Positions 1 through 8,251 of a DNA stretch of 25,692 nt are shown one piece after another (the stretch's first letter is position 1; each line of letters begins with the position of its first letter). A model generated the notes under the pieces. The model ran no database searches, was not told where the DNA came from, and saw nothing but the letters and a program-made list of their open reading frames with translations. The translations under genes were made by a program, and so were the position numbers. This DNA comes from Candidatus Segatella mututuai (GTDB lineage Bacteria; Bacteroidota; Bacteroidia; Bacteroidales; Bacteroidaceae): NCBI GenBank assembly GCA_002439605.1, contig DJOI01000066.1, positions 4,678 to 30,369 of the forward strand. The letters are read 5' to 3'.

Positions 1-921
1 GCCATCCCCGAGATTCGGGAGCGTTTCCACTCCACTTCGAAAGAGATTATCGTGCCTTTCGAGATGGAATGGAAGTTGAAAGATGCCACCTTTTTCGTAC
101 CGCAGAGAGGTGACAAAAAGCACCTTTTGGAGCTGTCGGAAATGAACTGCAAGCAGTATAAGTTCGACCGTCTGAAGCAAGCTGAGAAGCTGAATCCGGA
201 GCAAAAACAGACCCGATTGATGAAGGAACTACAAACCAAGTTGAAACTTTCCAAGCTGCCGTATCAAATAGAATGCTTCGATAACTCCAACATTTCGGGC
301 ACAGATGCCGTGGCTGGTTGCATCGTATATAAAGGTATGAAGCCATCCCGCAAAGACTACAGGAAATATAATATTAAGACTGTGGTAGGTCCCGACGACT
401 ATGCCTCCATGCAAGAGGTGGTACGCCGCAGATACAGCCGCATGATAGAGGAAGAGACACCCCTGCCCGACCTCATCATCACCGATGGCGGCAAGGGACA
501 AATGGACGTGGTTCACGAGGTCATCGTCGATGAATTGCACCTTGACATCCCTATCGCCGGCCTTGCCAAGGACGACCGTCACCGTACCAACGAACTGCTC
601 TACGGTTTCCCTCCACAAACTGTTGCCCTACCCCCAGAAAGCGAGCTCTTTAAGGTATTGACACAGATACAGGACGAGGTGCACAGATACGCCATCACCT
701 TCCATAGAGACAAGCGCAGCAAGCACGCCCTGCACTCTGAATTAGACGACATCAAAGGCATTGGTCCGAAGGCAAAAGAAGCTCTTCTGGGTAAGTTCAA
801 GAGCGTCAAAAAGATAAAAGGAGCATCCATAGAAGCCCTGACAGAGGTGTTAGGACCTCACAAAGCTGAGATACTAAAGAACTTTTTTGAGCAAAAAGAC
901 AAAAACAATCATGTCGAATAA
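1..921 (+). CDS. uvrC: UvrABC system protein C, C-terminal half (5' partial)
   Basis: UvrC makes the two incisions around bulky DNA lesions handed over by UvrB in nucleotide excision repair. The frame is open from base 1 with no start, so the N-terminal GIY-YIG nuclease and the UvrB-binding region lie outside; about 306 of roughly 600 residues are present. The RNase H-like 3'... 5'-side nuclease domain is clear: ECFDNSN (Asp94 of the fragment), GPDDYASM (Asp133), LIITDGGKGQ (Asp162) and the His-bearing DEVHRYAITFHR segment. The spacing of the three aspartates matches E. coli UvrC. A helix-hairpin-helix DNA-binding domain (IKGIGPKAKEALL and the following repeat) ends the protein. It is followed 48 nt later by dtd on the same strand. 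The family call is secure; only the missing 5' part is unknown. Confidence 0.97.
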   Translation, partial: AIPEIRERFHSTSKEIIVPFEMEWKLKDATFFVPQRGDKKHLLELSEMNCKQYKFDRLKQAEKLNPEQKQTRLMKELQTKLKLSKLPYQIECFDNSNISGTDAVAGCIVYKGMKPSRKDYRKYNIKTVVGPDDYASMQEVVRRRYSRMIEEETPLPDLIITDGGKGQMDVVHEVIVDELHLDIPIAGLAKDDRHRTNELLYGFPPQTVALPPESELFKVLTQIQDEVHRYAITFHRDKRSKHALHSELDDIKGIGPKAKEALLGKFKSVKKIKGASIEALTEVLGPHKAEILKNFFEQKDKNNHVE

Positions 922-969
922 TGGATATATGAAATAAAAGATGTATATTTGCACAAAAAAGAAGCAGAA

Positions 970-1422
970 ATGAGAATCGTAATACAGCGTGTACAACACG
1001 CTTCTGTAACTATAGAAGGAGAGGTGAAATCCGCCATCAAGCAAGGCTACCTCATACTCCTCGGCATCGAGGAAAGCGACACCTCAGAAGACATCGACTG
1101 GTTGGTAAGAAAAGTTATCGGTCTCCGGGTTTTCGACGACGAGAACCACGTAATGAACCGCTCCATTATGGATATCCAGGGTGAAATCTTGGTTATCAGC
1201 CAGTTCACCCTATTCGCCAGCTACAAGAAAGGCAACCGCCCCAGCTGGCTCAGAGCAGCCAAGCATGAGATAAGCATTCCGCTCTACGAAGACTTCTGTA
1301 AAAAGCTCTCAGAGGCACTCGGAAAGCCTGTAGAAACAGGCGAATTTGGAGCAGACATGAAGGTAGAACTGCTCAACGATGGGCCTGTTACCATCTGCAT
1401 GGACACACATAACAAGGAATAA
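970..1422 (+). CDS. dtd: D-aminoacyl-tRNA deacylase
   Basis: Dtd hydrolyses D-amino acids (and glycine mischarged on tRNA-Ala) from tRNA in the cytoplasm, a translation proofreading step. The protein is 150 residues, the normal family length. It starts with the typical MRIVIQRVxxASV strand and carries both active-site signatures, SQFTLFA and the NxGPVT-type loop NDGPVTICMD near the C-terminus. The ATG at 970 is chosen over an in-frame TTG at 949 because family members begin at MR-VIQRV. A possible -7 box TATATTTG lies at 944-951, but no good -33 box is visible, so read-through from uvrC is equally likely. The next gene starts 17 nt downstream, suggesting co-transcription. Confidence 0.95.
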   Translation: MRIVIQRVQHASVTIEGEVKSAIKQGYLILLGIEESDTSEDIDWLVRKVIGLRVFDDENHVMNRSIMDIQGEILVISQFTLFASYKKGNRPSWLRAAKHEISIPLYEDFCKKLSEALGKPVETGEFGADMKVELLNDGPVTICMDTHNKE

Positions 1423-1439
1423 AAAGAAGAGTAAATACA

Positions 1440-1772
1440 ATGACGATAAAAGAAGCACAAGAGGCTGTAGACCAATGGATTAAGAAATATGGCGTGCGCT
1501 ATTTCAGCGAGCTGACCAACATGGCGTGCCTCACGGAAGAGGTAGGCGAACTGGCACGTGTCATCGCCCGTAAGTATGGCGACCAAAGCTTCAAGGAAGG
1601 CGAAAAGCCTAATCTCGGAGAAGAAATGGCAGACGTGCTTTGGGTGCTCATTTGCCTCGCCAACCAAACAGGCATCGACCTCACGGAAGAGCTCCAAAAA
1701 AGCTTCGAAAAGAAAACGAAACGAGATGCCGAAAGGCACAAAAACAACCCGAAGTTGAGTGAAGAACGATGA
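1440..1772 (+). CDS. MazG-type nucleotide pyrophosphohydrolase
   Basis: This small (110-residue) all-alpha NTP pyrophosphatase is of the MazG/dUTPase superfamily. Such enzymes cleave (d)NTPs, often non-canonical ones, to NMP and pyrophosphate, using Mg2+ held by an EExxE...ExxD motif. That motif is present: Glu33, Glu34 and Glu37 in TEEVGELA, then Glu62 and Asp65 in EEMADVLW. It follows dtd by 17 nt with a purine-rich stretch (AAGAAGAG) before the ATG, so it is probably in the same transcript. Its last codons run into the repetitive GAGTGAAGA tract that continues into the intergenic region, so the C-terminal tail may be repeat-derived. The exact substrate cannot be told from sequence. Confidence 0.88.
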   Translation: MTIKEAQEAVDQWIKKYGVRYFSELTNMACLTEEVGELARVIARKYGDQSFKEGEKPNLGEEMADVLWVLICLANQTGIDLTEELQKSFEKKTKRDAERHKNNPKLSEER

Positions 1773-1806
1773 GTGAAGAGTGAAGAAACAACGTTCGGCG
1801 GCCGAA
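1757..1806. repeat. GAGTGAAGA short direct repeats ending in a small palindrome
   Basis: Three copies of GAGTGAAGA occur around 1757-1790, spanning the mazG-like stop codon, and are followed by the palindrome TTCGGC-G-GCCGAA at 1794-1806. The remaining stretch to deoC is AT-rich with repeated TAAACAT (about 1843-1870). It looks like a degenerate interspersed intergenic repeat; I cannot count genomic copies here. Confidence 0.5.
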
Positions 1807-1878
1807 GGGAAAGCCAATTCAATAGTTCTAAGGGCACAAAACTAAACATTAAACATTAATAATTAAACATTATAAAGA

Positions 1879-2823
1879 ATGAGTAGTATCAAAGACCAAG
1901 TTCTTGCACAGCAACAGCAGCAAGGACAATACAGCGAGGCAGACGACAAGTACCTGTCTGTACTCAAGCAGTATAACATCAACCTCAAGGATGAGGAAGT
2001 GGCAGCAGAAGTCAAGAAGATTCTCGACGAGAAAGTGGCTGAGAACGAAACCTTGGAAGTAAAGAAATTCCTCTTAGGCAGCGTAGAGTTGACCTCTCTT
2101 CACACAGAAGACACCGAGGAAAGCATCCTGAAGATGATAGAAAAGGTTAACCAGTTTGCCAAGGATTATCCTGAGCTTCCCCACGTAGCAACTGTCTGCA
2201 CCTACCCTAACTTCGCCAAGCTCATTAGCCAAAGCTTGGAGGTAGATGGTGTGGAAATCGCAGTTGTCAGCGGCAATTTTCCTTCTTCACAGACCTTTAT
2301 CGAGGTGAAGATTGCCGAGACTGCCATGGCCATCAAGGACGGTGCCACAGAGGTCGACATCGTGATGCCTGTAGGCAAGTTCTTCAGCGAGGATTACGAA
2401 GGAATGTGCGATGACATCCAAGAGCTGAAGGAGACTTGCGGCGAGCACAAGATGAAATGCATCTTGGAGACTGGCGACCTTAAGAATTGCAGCAACATCA
2501 TGAAGGCTTCCATCTTAGCTATGTATGCGGGAGCCGACTACATCAAGACTTCTACCGGCAAGGAGAAAGTTTCGGCCACACCAGAGGCTGTATACGTAAT
2601 GTGCCAGGCCATCAAGGCTTACTACGAGAAGACTGGCATACAGATTGGTTTGAAGCCTGCCGGCGGCATCAATACCGTTCACGACGCTGTGGTTTACTAC
2701 ACCATCGTCAAGGAAGTCTTGGGTGATAAGTGGCTTACCAACCAGTGGTTCCGCTTGGGCACCTCTCGACTCACCAACCTACTGCTCAGCGAAATACTTG
2801 GCACCGAAATCAAGTATTTCTAA
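1879..2823 (+). CDS. deoC: Deoxyribose-phosphate aldolase
   Basis: DeoC cleaves 2-deoxyribose-5-phosphate to acetaldehyde and glyceraldehyde-3-phosphate through a Schiff base, allowing deoxynucleosides to be used as carbon source. The TIM-barrel catalytic set is intact: Asp160 in EVDIVMPVG, the Schiff-base lysine Lys223 in DYIKTSTGK and Lys259 in GLKPAGGI, with spacings like E. coli DeoC Asp102/Lys167/Lys201. The protein is 314 residues, longer than the ~250-residue enzymes because of a ~60-residue N-terminal extension with a Gln-rich segment (QQQQQ). It lies 106 nt after the mazG-like gene and ends before a strong terminator, so it closes this operon. Confidence 0.96.
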   Translation: MSSIKDQVLAQQQQQGQYSEADDKYLSVLKQYNINLKDEEVAAEVKKILDEKVAENETLEVKKFLLGSVELTSLHTEDTEESILKMIEKVNQFAKDYPELPHVATVCTYPNFAKLISQSLEVDGVEIAVVSGNFPSSQTFIEVKIAETAMAIKDGATEVDIVMPVGKFFSEDYEGMCDDIQELKETCGEHKMKCILETGDLKNCSNIMKASILAMYAGADYIKTSTGKEKVSATPEAVYVMCQAIKAYYEKTGIQIGLKPAGGINTVHDAVVYYTIVKEVLGDKWLTNQWFRLGTSRLTNLLLSEILGTEIKYF

Positions 2824-2856
2824 GACATAAGCTTCTTAGCCCTACTACATACGCAT

Positions 2857-2902
2857 AAGAGCTTGGTTATCAATCGATTGAAACCAAGCCCTTATTTTTT
2901 TT
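2857..2902 (+). terminator. Rho-independent terminator after deoC
   Basis: GCTTGGTT (2861-2868) pairs with AACCAAGC (2882-2889). The stem can be extended outward by TAAG/CTTA with one mismatch. The loop contains the self-complementary TCAATCGATTGA, and an eight-T run follows at 2895-2902. Confidence 0.88.
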
Positions 2903-2939
2903 GCACACTACCTTAATCTGTATTTTTGTCTTAGGATAA

Positions 2940-3072
2940 ATTGCCTAAGAGTACTTATAAATTGTCTAAGAGTACTTATTGATTCTATATTCTAAAGTTT
3001 GGAACTTAAATTCTATACTTTAGAACACAAGTTCTGAACTTTCGAACATAAGTTCTATAGTTTAGAACTAAA
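2940..3072. repeat. 21-bp tandem array of dyad-containing units
   Basis: Two 21-bp units (2940-2960, 2961-2981) share CTAAGAGTACTTAT. After a 7-bp break come four exactly 21-bp units (2989-3009, 3010-3030, 3031-3051, 3052-3072) of the form TTCT-N5to9-GAAC. Each unit contains its own small inverted repeat, best in the last (GTTCTA...TAGAAC). The array fills the convergent gap between deoC and the reverse-strand polyprenyl synthase. Twenty-one bp is two helical turns, so equivalent bases face the same side of the DNA. Confidence 0.85.
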
Positions 3073-3115
3073 AATGCATCCTATGTTTAACACAAAAATA
3101 TCGCAAGCAAGAAAG

Positions 3116-4093
3116 CTATTTCTTCCTCTCTATAACATAGTTCAAATAGGCTTTGAGCGCCTGATAGATATTCTTGTCTTCAACATACGTATCCAGGAAG
3201 CTCATTGCCTCGGCATGAAAATCCCACATGCGTTTATCAGCATATTCTATCCCCCCGTTTTCTTTTGTAAAAGCAACCAAACGAGCAATTTCTTTTGGAA
3301 CAATTTCACGAGATTTCACTTTGCGTGCCAATTTCATCATCTCCTCATTGCCTGTAGATTTCAAGGCATAGATAACAGGAAGAGTCAACTTGCCCTCTGC
3401 CATATCATTACCCGTAGGTTTGCCTATTTCCATAGAATCATAATAGTCGAAGATGTCATCACGAATCTGGAAGATAATGCCCAGATTCTGCCCGAAGCGT
3501 TTCGCGTCTTCAATCTGCAACTGAGAAGCTCCCGCTGACATGGCGCCAATGCCGGCACAAGCCTCAAAAAGAGCTGCTGTTTTCTGTTTAATTACCTGAT
3601 AATAAACATCTTCGGAAATTTCATCATTACTAATGCTATTCAGTTGCAAAATCTCTCCATTCGACAAAGTTCTGCCTAACTCTGCAAGATAGCGAACAAT
3701 CTCCTCAGAATGAGAATAAGACACATGAAGCAAAGCTGTAGAAAGAATATAATCACCCACCAGCACAGCCACCTTATTATTATAAGTAGCATTCACACTC
3801 GCCTGCCCTCTTCGCTCGCTACTCTCATCCACCACATCGTCATGAACAAGGGAAGCCGTATGAAGCAACTCCAATCCTACCGCAGAATGCTGAGTAACGG
3901 GAGTTACCTCCCCGAAATTCTTGGCTATCAGCAAGATTAGCATAGGTCGCATACGCTTGCCCGCACGCTGCCGAATATGATCGAGCGCCTGCGAGAGAAG
4001 ACCATCGCCATGCATCAAAGACTTATTGAATAAGTCAACAAAATCAGACAATTCAGATTCTATAGGTTGCTTGATAAGTGATAAATAATCCAT
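3116..4093 (-). CDS. Long-chain polyprenyl diphosphate synthase
   Basis: This all-helical trans-prenyltransferase (325 residues) condenses isopentenyl diphosphate onto an allylic primer to give the long isoprenoid chain of quinones (menaquinone in this phylum). The first Asp-rich motif is DDVVD (85-89) in LVHDDVVDESSERRG. The second is DDIFD (212-216) in QIRDDIFDY. GKRMRP near residue 45 binds IPP. Small residues (Ala, Leu) upstream of the first motif fit a long-chain enzyme of the IspB/HepT-II type; the chain length cannot be read with certainty. It is transcribed divergently from polA, 87 nt apart. A -7 box lies 19 nt upstream of the ATG. Confidence 0.93.
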   Translation of the reverse strand: MDYLSLIKQPIESELSDFVDLFNKSLMHGDGLLSQALDHIRQRAGKRMRPMLILLIAKNFGEVTPVTQHSAVGLELLHTASLVHDDVVDESSERRGQASVNATYNNKVAVLVGDYILSTALLHVSYSHSEEIVRYLAELGRTLSNGEILQLNSISNDEISEDVYYQVIKQKTAALFEACAGIGAMSAGASQLQIEDAKRFGQNLGIIFQIRDDIFDYYDSMEIGKPTGNDMAEGKLTLPVIYALKSTGNEEMMKLARKVKSREIVPKEIARLVAFTKENGGIEYADKRMWDFHAEAMSFLDTYVEDKNIYQALKAYLNYVIERKK

Positions 4094-4111
4094 TATTTCC
4101 GAAATTTGTTA

Positions 4112-4119
4112 CAAAATTA
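4112..4119 (-). promoter_or_regulatory. -7 box for the polyprenyl synthase gene
   Basis: TAATTTTG on the reverse strand matches TAnnTTTG. A TTG lies about 22 nt further upstream, slightly beyond the usual spacing. The resulting leader would be about 12 nt. Confidence 0.55.
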
Positions 4120-4180
4120 ATCAATTCTTCGCGAAATGTGGCAATTTTTTAGTAATTTTACGCGATAAAAATAATTATTT

Positions 4181-6943
4181 ATGGATAAACTGTTTCTTTT
4201 AGACGCTTACGCCCTGATTTACAGATCGTATTATGCCTTCATGAAGAACCCAAGAATCAACTCAAAGGGATTCAACACCTCATGTATCATGGGATTCTGC
4301 AACACACTCAACGAGATACTTACCAAGGAAAAGCCAACACACATAGGAGTAGCTTTCGATCACGGAAAGACTTTCCGGCACGAGGCTTTCCCCGCCTACA
4401 AGGCCCAACGCGAGGAAACCCCAGAAGACATCAAGCTGTCAGTACCCATCATCAAAAACATTCTCGAAGCCTATCACATTCCCATCCTACAAGCAGACGG
4501 TTTCGAGGCAGACGACGTGATAGGCACCTTAGCCACACAAGCAGGCGAAAAAGGCATCGAGACCTATATGCTTACGCCCGATAAGGATTATGGACAGTTG
4601 GTAAAAGACAATGTATACATGTTTCGGCCACGACATGGAGGCGGATACGAGAAACTTGGAACCAAGGATATCGAGAGCAAATACGGCATCACTTCCCCAC
4701 TCCAGGTCATCGACCTCTTGGCTCTGATGGGTGACTCCGCCGACAATTTTCCCGGTTGTCCTGGCGTAGGTGAGAAAACTGCCATCAAACTCATCAACGA
4801 GTTTGGCAGCGTAGAGAACCTGATTGAAAATTCTTCAAAAGTAAAAGGAAAACTTCGCGAAAAAGTAGAAGGCGCCATAGAAGACATCAAGATGTCAAAG
4901 TTCTTGGCCACCATCCGAACCGACGTGCCCGTAGCTCTCAAGATGGACGACTTGAAATTGATAGAAGCCGACAAGGAGAAACTCGACGAAATCTTCACCG
5001 AGTTAGAGTTTAAGTCTTTTGCCAATAGAGTTCTTAAAAAAACTCAACAAAAGCCAACAAACGCTTCTTCCGAGCTCGATTTATTTGCAGAAAATCCAGC
5101 CAACGGTAAGGAAGAGCAAAAAAACACGAATTTTGAGACCATTAAAACTGTAGAACACAAATATAATCTCATTGATAATGAGGAAGATGCAAAGCGTATT
5201 TATGATTTTTTATTTACAAAACAAATTCTCAGTTTAGACACAGAAACCACTTCAACCCATGCCATCGATGCCGAGTTGGTGGGTTTGAGCTTTGCCGTCG
5301 AGGAAAAAGAAGCCTTCTATGTGGCAATACCAAGCAATCGTGAAGAAGCTTTAAAATTCGTAAACATCTTTAAACCCCTCTATGAGAACCCTGAAATCAT
5401 GAAAGTGGGACAAAACATCAAGTACGACTACGAGGTGTTGATGAACTATGGGGTGGAGATACAAGGCAAGATGTTCGACACGATGATAGCCCATTATCTC
5501 ATCCAACCAGAGCTCTACCACAACATGGACTATCTGGCGGAAGTATATCTGCATTACCAAACTGTACATATAGAAGACTTGATAGGCCCCAAAGGCAAAA
5601 ACCAAAAATCGATGCGCGACCTCTCCCCTGCCGAGGTTTACGAATATGCAGCCGAAGATGCCGACATCACTTTGCGCCTCAAGAATATTTTGGAACCCAA
5701 ACTCAAAGAGCTCAATCTGGAAGAACTGTTCTGGAATGTAGAGATGCCTCTCGTACCCGTATTGGCGCACATGGAAACGAATGGCGTATGCATAGACACC
5801 AACACTCTGAAAGAAACGTCAATCAATCTGACCAACAGACTGACCGAAATAGAGCACCACATCTATGAGTTGGCAGGCGAGTCTTTCAACATAGCCTCCC
5901 CCCGACAGGTAGGCGAAATCCTCTTTGGGAAAATGAAGATCGTAGACAAGCCCAAGAAGACCAAAACAGGACAATATGTGACGAGCGAGGAAATTCTGCA
6001 ACAACTGAGAAGCAAGAGTCCCATCATCGATGAAATTCTGAACTACAGAGGGTTGAAGAAACTCCTCAGCACCTATGTAGACTCCTTGCCCAAGCTCATC
6101 AACCCTCGCACAGGACACATTCATGCCTCGTTCAACCAAGCTATCACAGCTACAGGGCGACTCTCGTCCAGCGACCCCAACCTGCAAAACATCCCGGTAC
6201 GTGACGACGATGGCAAGGAGATACGTCGCTGCTTCATACCAGAACCTGGTTGTTTGTTCTTCTCTGCCGATTATTCACAAATAGAGTTACGTATCATGGC
6301 ACATCTAAGCCAAGACCCTAACATGGTGGAAGCTTTCCGTGAAGGCAGCGACATCCATGCCGCCACAGCCGCCAAGATATGGCACGAGGACATCAGCCAA
6401 GTAACTGATGCACAGCGCAAAAAAGCCAAGACTGCCAACTTCGGCATCATCTACGGCATCACTACCTTCGGTCTTGCGCAGCGCATGAATATCGAGAACA
6501 AGGAAGCTAAGCAAATCATCGATGATTACTTCCGTACTTTCCCTGGAGTAAAGGCCTACATGGAGAAATCAAAAGAAATAGCCCGAGAAAAAGGCTATGC
6601 CGAAACCATCTTCCATCGCCGCCGTTACTTGCCAGACATCAATAGCCGAAATGGCACGGTAAGAGGTTTCGCCGAGCGCAATGCCATCAACGCTCCTATC
6701 CAAGGGTCAGAGGCTGATATTATCAAAGTAGCAATGGTGAGAATCTTCAATCGTTTCAAGGCAGAGGGAATCAAGAGCAAGATGATTATCCAGGTGCACG
6801 ACGAACTCAACTTCTCGGTTTATCCTGAGGAAAAAGAGAAAGTAGAGAAAATCGTGATTGAGGAAATGCAAAATGCTTACCACCTCCGTGTGCCATTGAT
6901 TGCCGACGCTGGCTGGGGGAAAAATTGGCTGGAAGCACACTAA
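4181..6943 (+). CDS. polA: DNA polymerase I
   Basis: Pol I (920 residues) fills gaps in repair and removes Okazaki primers. All three activities look intact. The 5'-3' FEN-type nuclease covers about 1-290, with the acidic clusters FEADDVIG and MGDSADNFPG. The proofreading 3'-5' exonuclease covers about 340-510, with DTE (353-355), NIKYD (Asp416) and YAAED (Tyr489-Asp493). The polymerase covers about 540-920, with TATGRLSSSDPNLQNIP, motif A DYSQIELR (Asp697, Glu702), motif B KTANFGIIYG (Lys750) and motif C VHDE (Asp874). Many bacterial Pol I proteins have lost the proofreading residues; this one has not. A weak -7 candidate, TAATTTTA, is at 4153-4160. It is followed by a long perfect hairpin. 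Confidence 0.98.
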   Translation: MDKLFLLDAYALIYRSYYAFMKNPRINSKGFNTSCIMGFCNTLNEILTKEKPTHIGVAFDHGKTFRHEAFPAYKAQREETPEDIKLSVPIIKNILEAYHIPILQADGFEADDVIGTLATQAGEKGIETYMLTPDKDYGQLVKDNVYMFRPRHGGGYEKLGTKDIESKYGITSPLQVIDLLALMGDSADNFPGCPGVGEKTAIKLINEFGSVENLIENSSKVKGKLREKVEGAIEDIKMSKFLATIRTDVPVALKMDDLKLIEADKEKLDEIFTELEFKSFANRVLKKTQQKPTNASSELDLFAENPANGKEEQKNTNFETIKTVEHKYNLIDNEEDAKRIYDFLFTKQILSLDTETTSTHAIDAELVGLSFAVEEKEAFYVAIPSNREEALKFVNIFKPLYENPEIMKVGQNIKYDYEVLMNYGVEIQGKMFDTMIAHYLIQPELYHNMDYLAEVYLHYQTVHIEDLIGPKGKNQKSMRDLSPAEVYEYAAEDADITLRLKNILEPKLKELNLEELFWNVEMPLVPVLAHMETNGVCIDTNTLKETSINLTNRLTEIEHHIYELAGESFNIASPRQVGEILFGKMKIVDKPKKTKTGQYVTSEEILQQLRSKSPIIDEILNYRGLKKLLSTYVDSLPKLINPRTGHIHASFNQAITATGRLSSSDPNLQNIPVRDDDGKEIRRCFIPEPGCLFFSADYSQIELRIMAHLSQDPNMVEAFREGSDIHAATAAKIWHEDISQVTDAQRKKAKTANFGIIYGITTFGLAQRMNIENKEAKQIIDDYFRTFPGVKAYMEKSKEIAREKGYAETIFHRRRYLPDINSRNGTVRGFAERNAINAPIQGSEADIIKVAMVRIFNRFKAEGIKSKMIIQVHDELNFSVYPEEKEKVEKIVIEEMQNAYHLRVPLIADAGWGKNWLEAH

Positions 6944-6958
6944 GCCATCCACATAGTA

Positions 6959-6994
6959 GCATCCCGTTTGTTTCACATGAAACAAACGGGATGC
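6959..6994. terminator. 17-bp perfect hairpin after polA with a parS-like core
   Basis: Two 17-nt arms (6959-6975 and 6978-6994) are perfectly complementary around CA, giving a very stable stem. Only a weak T-rich tail (TCTTGT) follows, so termination is likely but not textbook. The central 16 bp (6969-6984, TGTTTCACATGAAACA) differ from the ParB-binding parS consensus at one position. Confidence 0.7.
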
Positions 6995-7153
6995 TCTTGT
7001 CAATATAATAGCATTATCTTGTACCCTATTCGGTCTGTGAAGTTGTCTTCCTCCACAGATAAAACGTACCCAGTACTGACTATCCACGGCAAATTATTGA
7101 TTAATGTAACAAGAAACAATTCTGAACAATTTCTCTATCTCAGATATTTTTAT

Positions 7154-7161
7154 TAATTTTG
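7154..7161 (+). promoter_or_regulatory. -7 box upstream of the HTCS sensor fragment
   Basis: TAATTTTG matches TAnnTTTG and lies 28 nt before the ATG at 7190. At the -33 position only TTTC (about 7130-7133) is seen, a weak match. Confidence 0.5.
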
Positions 7162-7189
7162 CAACGTTAAGTTATAGCTAAAACCTGAA

Positions 7190-8086
7190 ATGAGAAAGAT
7201 TATTTTTTTGCTGTTATTACTATATACGAGTTTCACTTATGCCCAGTTGAAAGGTGTGAGAATGGAAAAGAATCCTGCCGTATCACAGTTGCCTGTGAGC
7301 TCCATCTCCTATACCATTGAGGATTCCGAGGGATATATGTGGTATGGTTCCGTGGATGGATTGTGTCGTGACGACGGATACCATGTACATGTGTTTCGTT
7401 CCGACTTTCATACTCCAGGACTCATGGACATCAATTCCGTACTTTGTATCATCGAAGCACAGGATGGTCGAATTTGGTTTGGTACTCATAAGGGAGTATA
7501 TATCCTTGATAAACAAACATATGGCATAGAGAAAATTGGCATCAAAGAATTGCAGGAAAAGCCGATAGAACTAATGGCCGCTCGTAAGAACGGAGATGTA
7601 TGGATAGCTTGCGACAACTTGCTGTACGAACTGGATGGAAAGGGAAATCTCCGCAAGCTCCACAAGATGTCTTCAGACTGTACAACCCTTTATGAAAATA
7701 GACGAGGCGACTTCTTCTATTCTACCCAAAATGGAGAATTCTATTGCAGGAATACCCAGGGCAAGGAGGTATTGTTGAGCAAGGTGATGCCGGTAAAAAA
7801 CATGTGCGAAGATAGGCATACAGGATACTATTGGCTTCTTACCGGTGGCTCTATCATATGGTATTACAATCCAAAGACCCAAACATCGAAAGCTCGATTC
7901 CAACTGCAGCAAGTACCAGAAAACATGAATGCGGCATCGTTCAGAGAGGTGTTGCAAGACCACAAATATCACTATCCCTGGCTATTGGGCAATGATCACA
8001 TTTACACGTTAAAACCCGTTGGCAACGGGAAACTTGAAAAAATTTGGAACCACCGTACACGCCATCACCATCAAGAAGTATCCTGA
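7190..8086 (+). pseudogene. HTCS sensor, N-terminal fragment (truncated)
   Basis: Hybrid two-component systems sense glycan breakdown products in the periplasm and switch on polysaccharide utilization loci. This fragment has a signal peptide ending at TYA-Q (about residue 19), then the first blades of the Reg_prop beta-propeller: LPVSSISYTIEDSEGYMWYGS...GLCRDDGY, INSVLCIIEAQDGRIWFGTHKG and later blades. Full HTCS proteins are about 1,300 residues; only about 280 native residues remain, and the transmembrane, kinase, receiver and AraC-type DNA-binding parts are absent. Around 8020-8045 the propeller sequence ends and the DNA continues, in another frame, as the tail of a SusD protein; the last ~15 residues (NHRTRHHHQEVS end) are out-of-frame translation of susD. 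It is not expected to signal. Confidence 0.85.
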
Positions 8087-8234
8087 CGGAAAGAAAACAT
8101 ACGAGGTTGATAAGTTGAGAAGCGATGTGGGCGGCGACCGCAAATGGGATGACAAGATGTACTGGTTGTCTATCACCAAAGAAGAAATGGACAAGAACCC
8201 AAATTTCACTCAAAATCCACACTATACAAAATAA
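8040..8234 (+). pseudogene. SusD/RagB family outer-membrane glycan-binding lipoprotein, C-terminal remnant
   Basis: The frame running to the stop at 8232-8234 gives about 65 residues ending in MYWLSITKEEMDKNPNFTQN and a short tail. This is the hallmark C-terminus of SusD-family proteins (a YW-x-I-P/T-x-x-E-hydrophobic segment followed by NPNLTQNPGY-like residues). The N-terminal ~450 residues are missing and the fragment abuts the HTCS fragment in a different frame. The 5' limit is approximate, because both frames are open between 8019 and 8045. It sits 17 nt before the GH27 gene, the usual susD-then-enzyme order of a utilization locus. Confidence 0.78.
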
Positions 8235-8251
8235 TTAATTAATACACCACA

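Noticed and set aside
949..969. TTG start adding seven residues to dtd
   Set aside because: Family members begin at MRxVIQRV, matching the ATG at 970; the TTG lies inside the possible -7 box.
3074..3538. Forward 154-codon frame antisense to the polyprenyl synthase
   Set aside because: The reverse frame has complete prenyltransferase motifs; the forward frame has no motif and overlaps fully.
6968..7156. 62-codon forward frame after polA
   Set aside because: It begins inside the hairpin loop, has no start-region support and no recognisable protein features.
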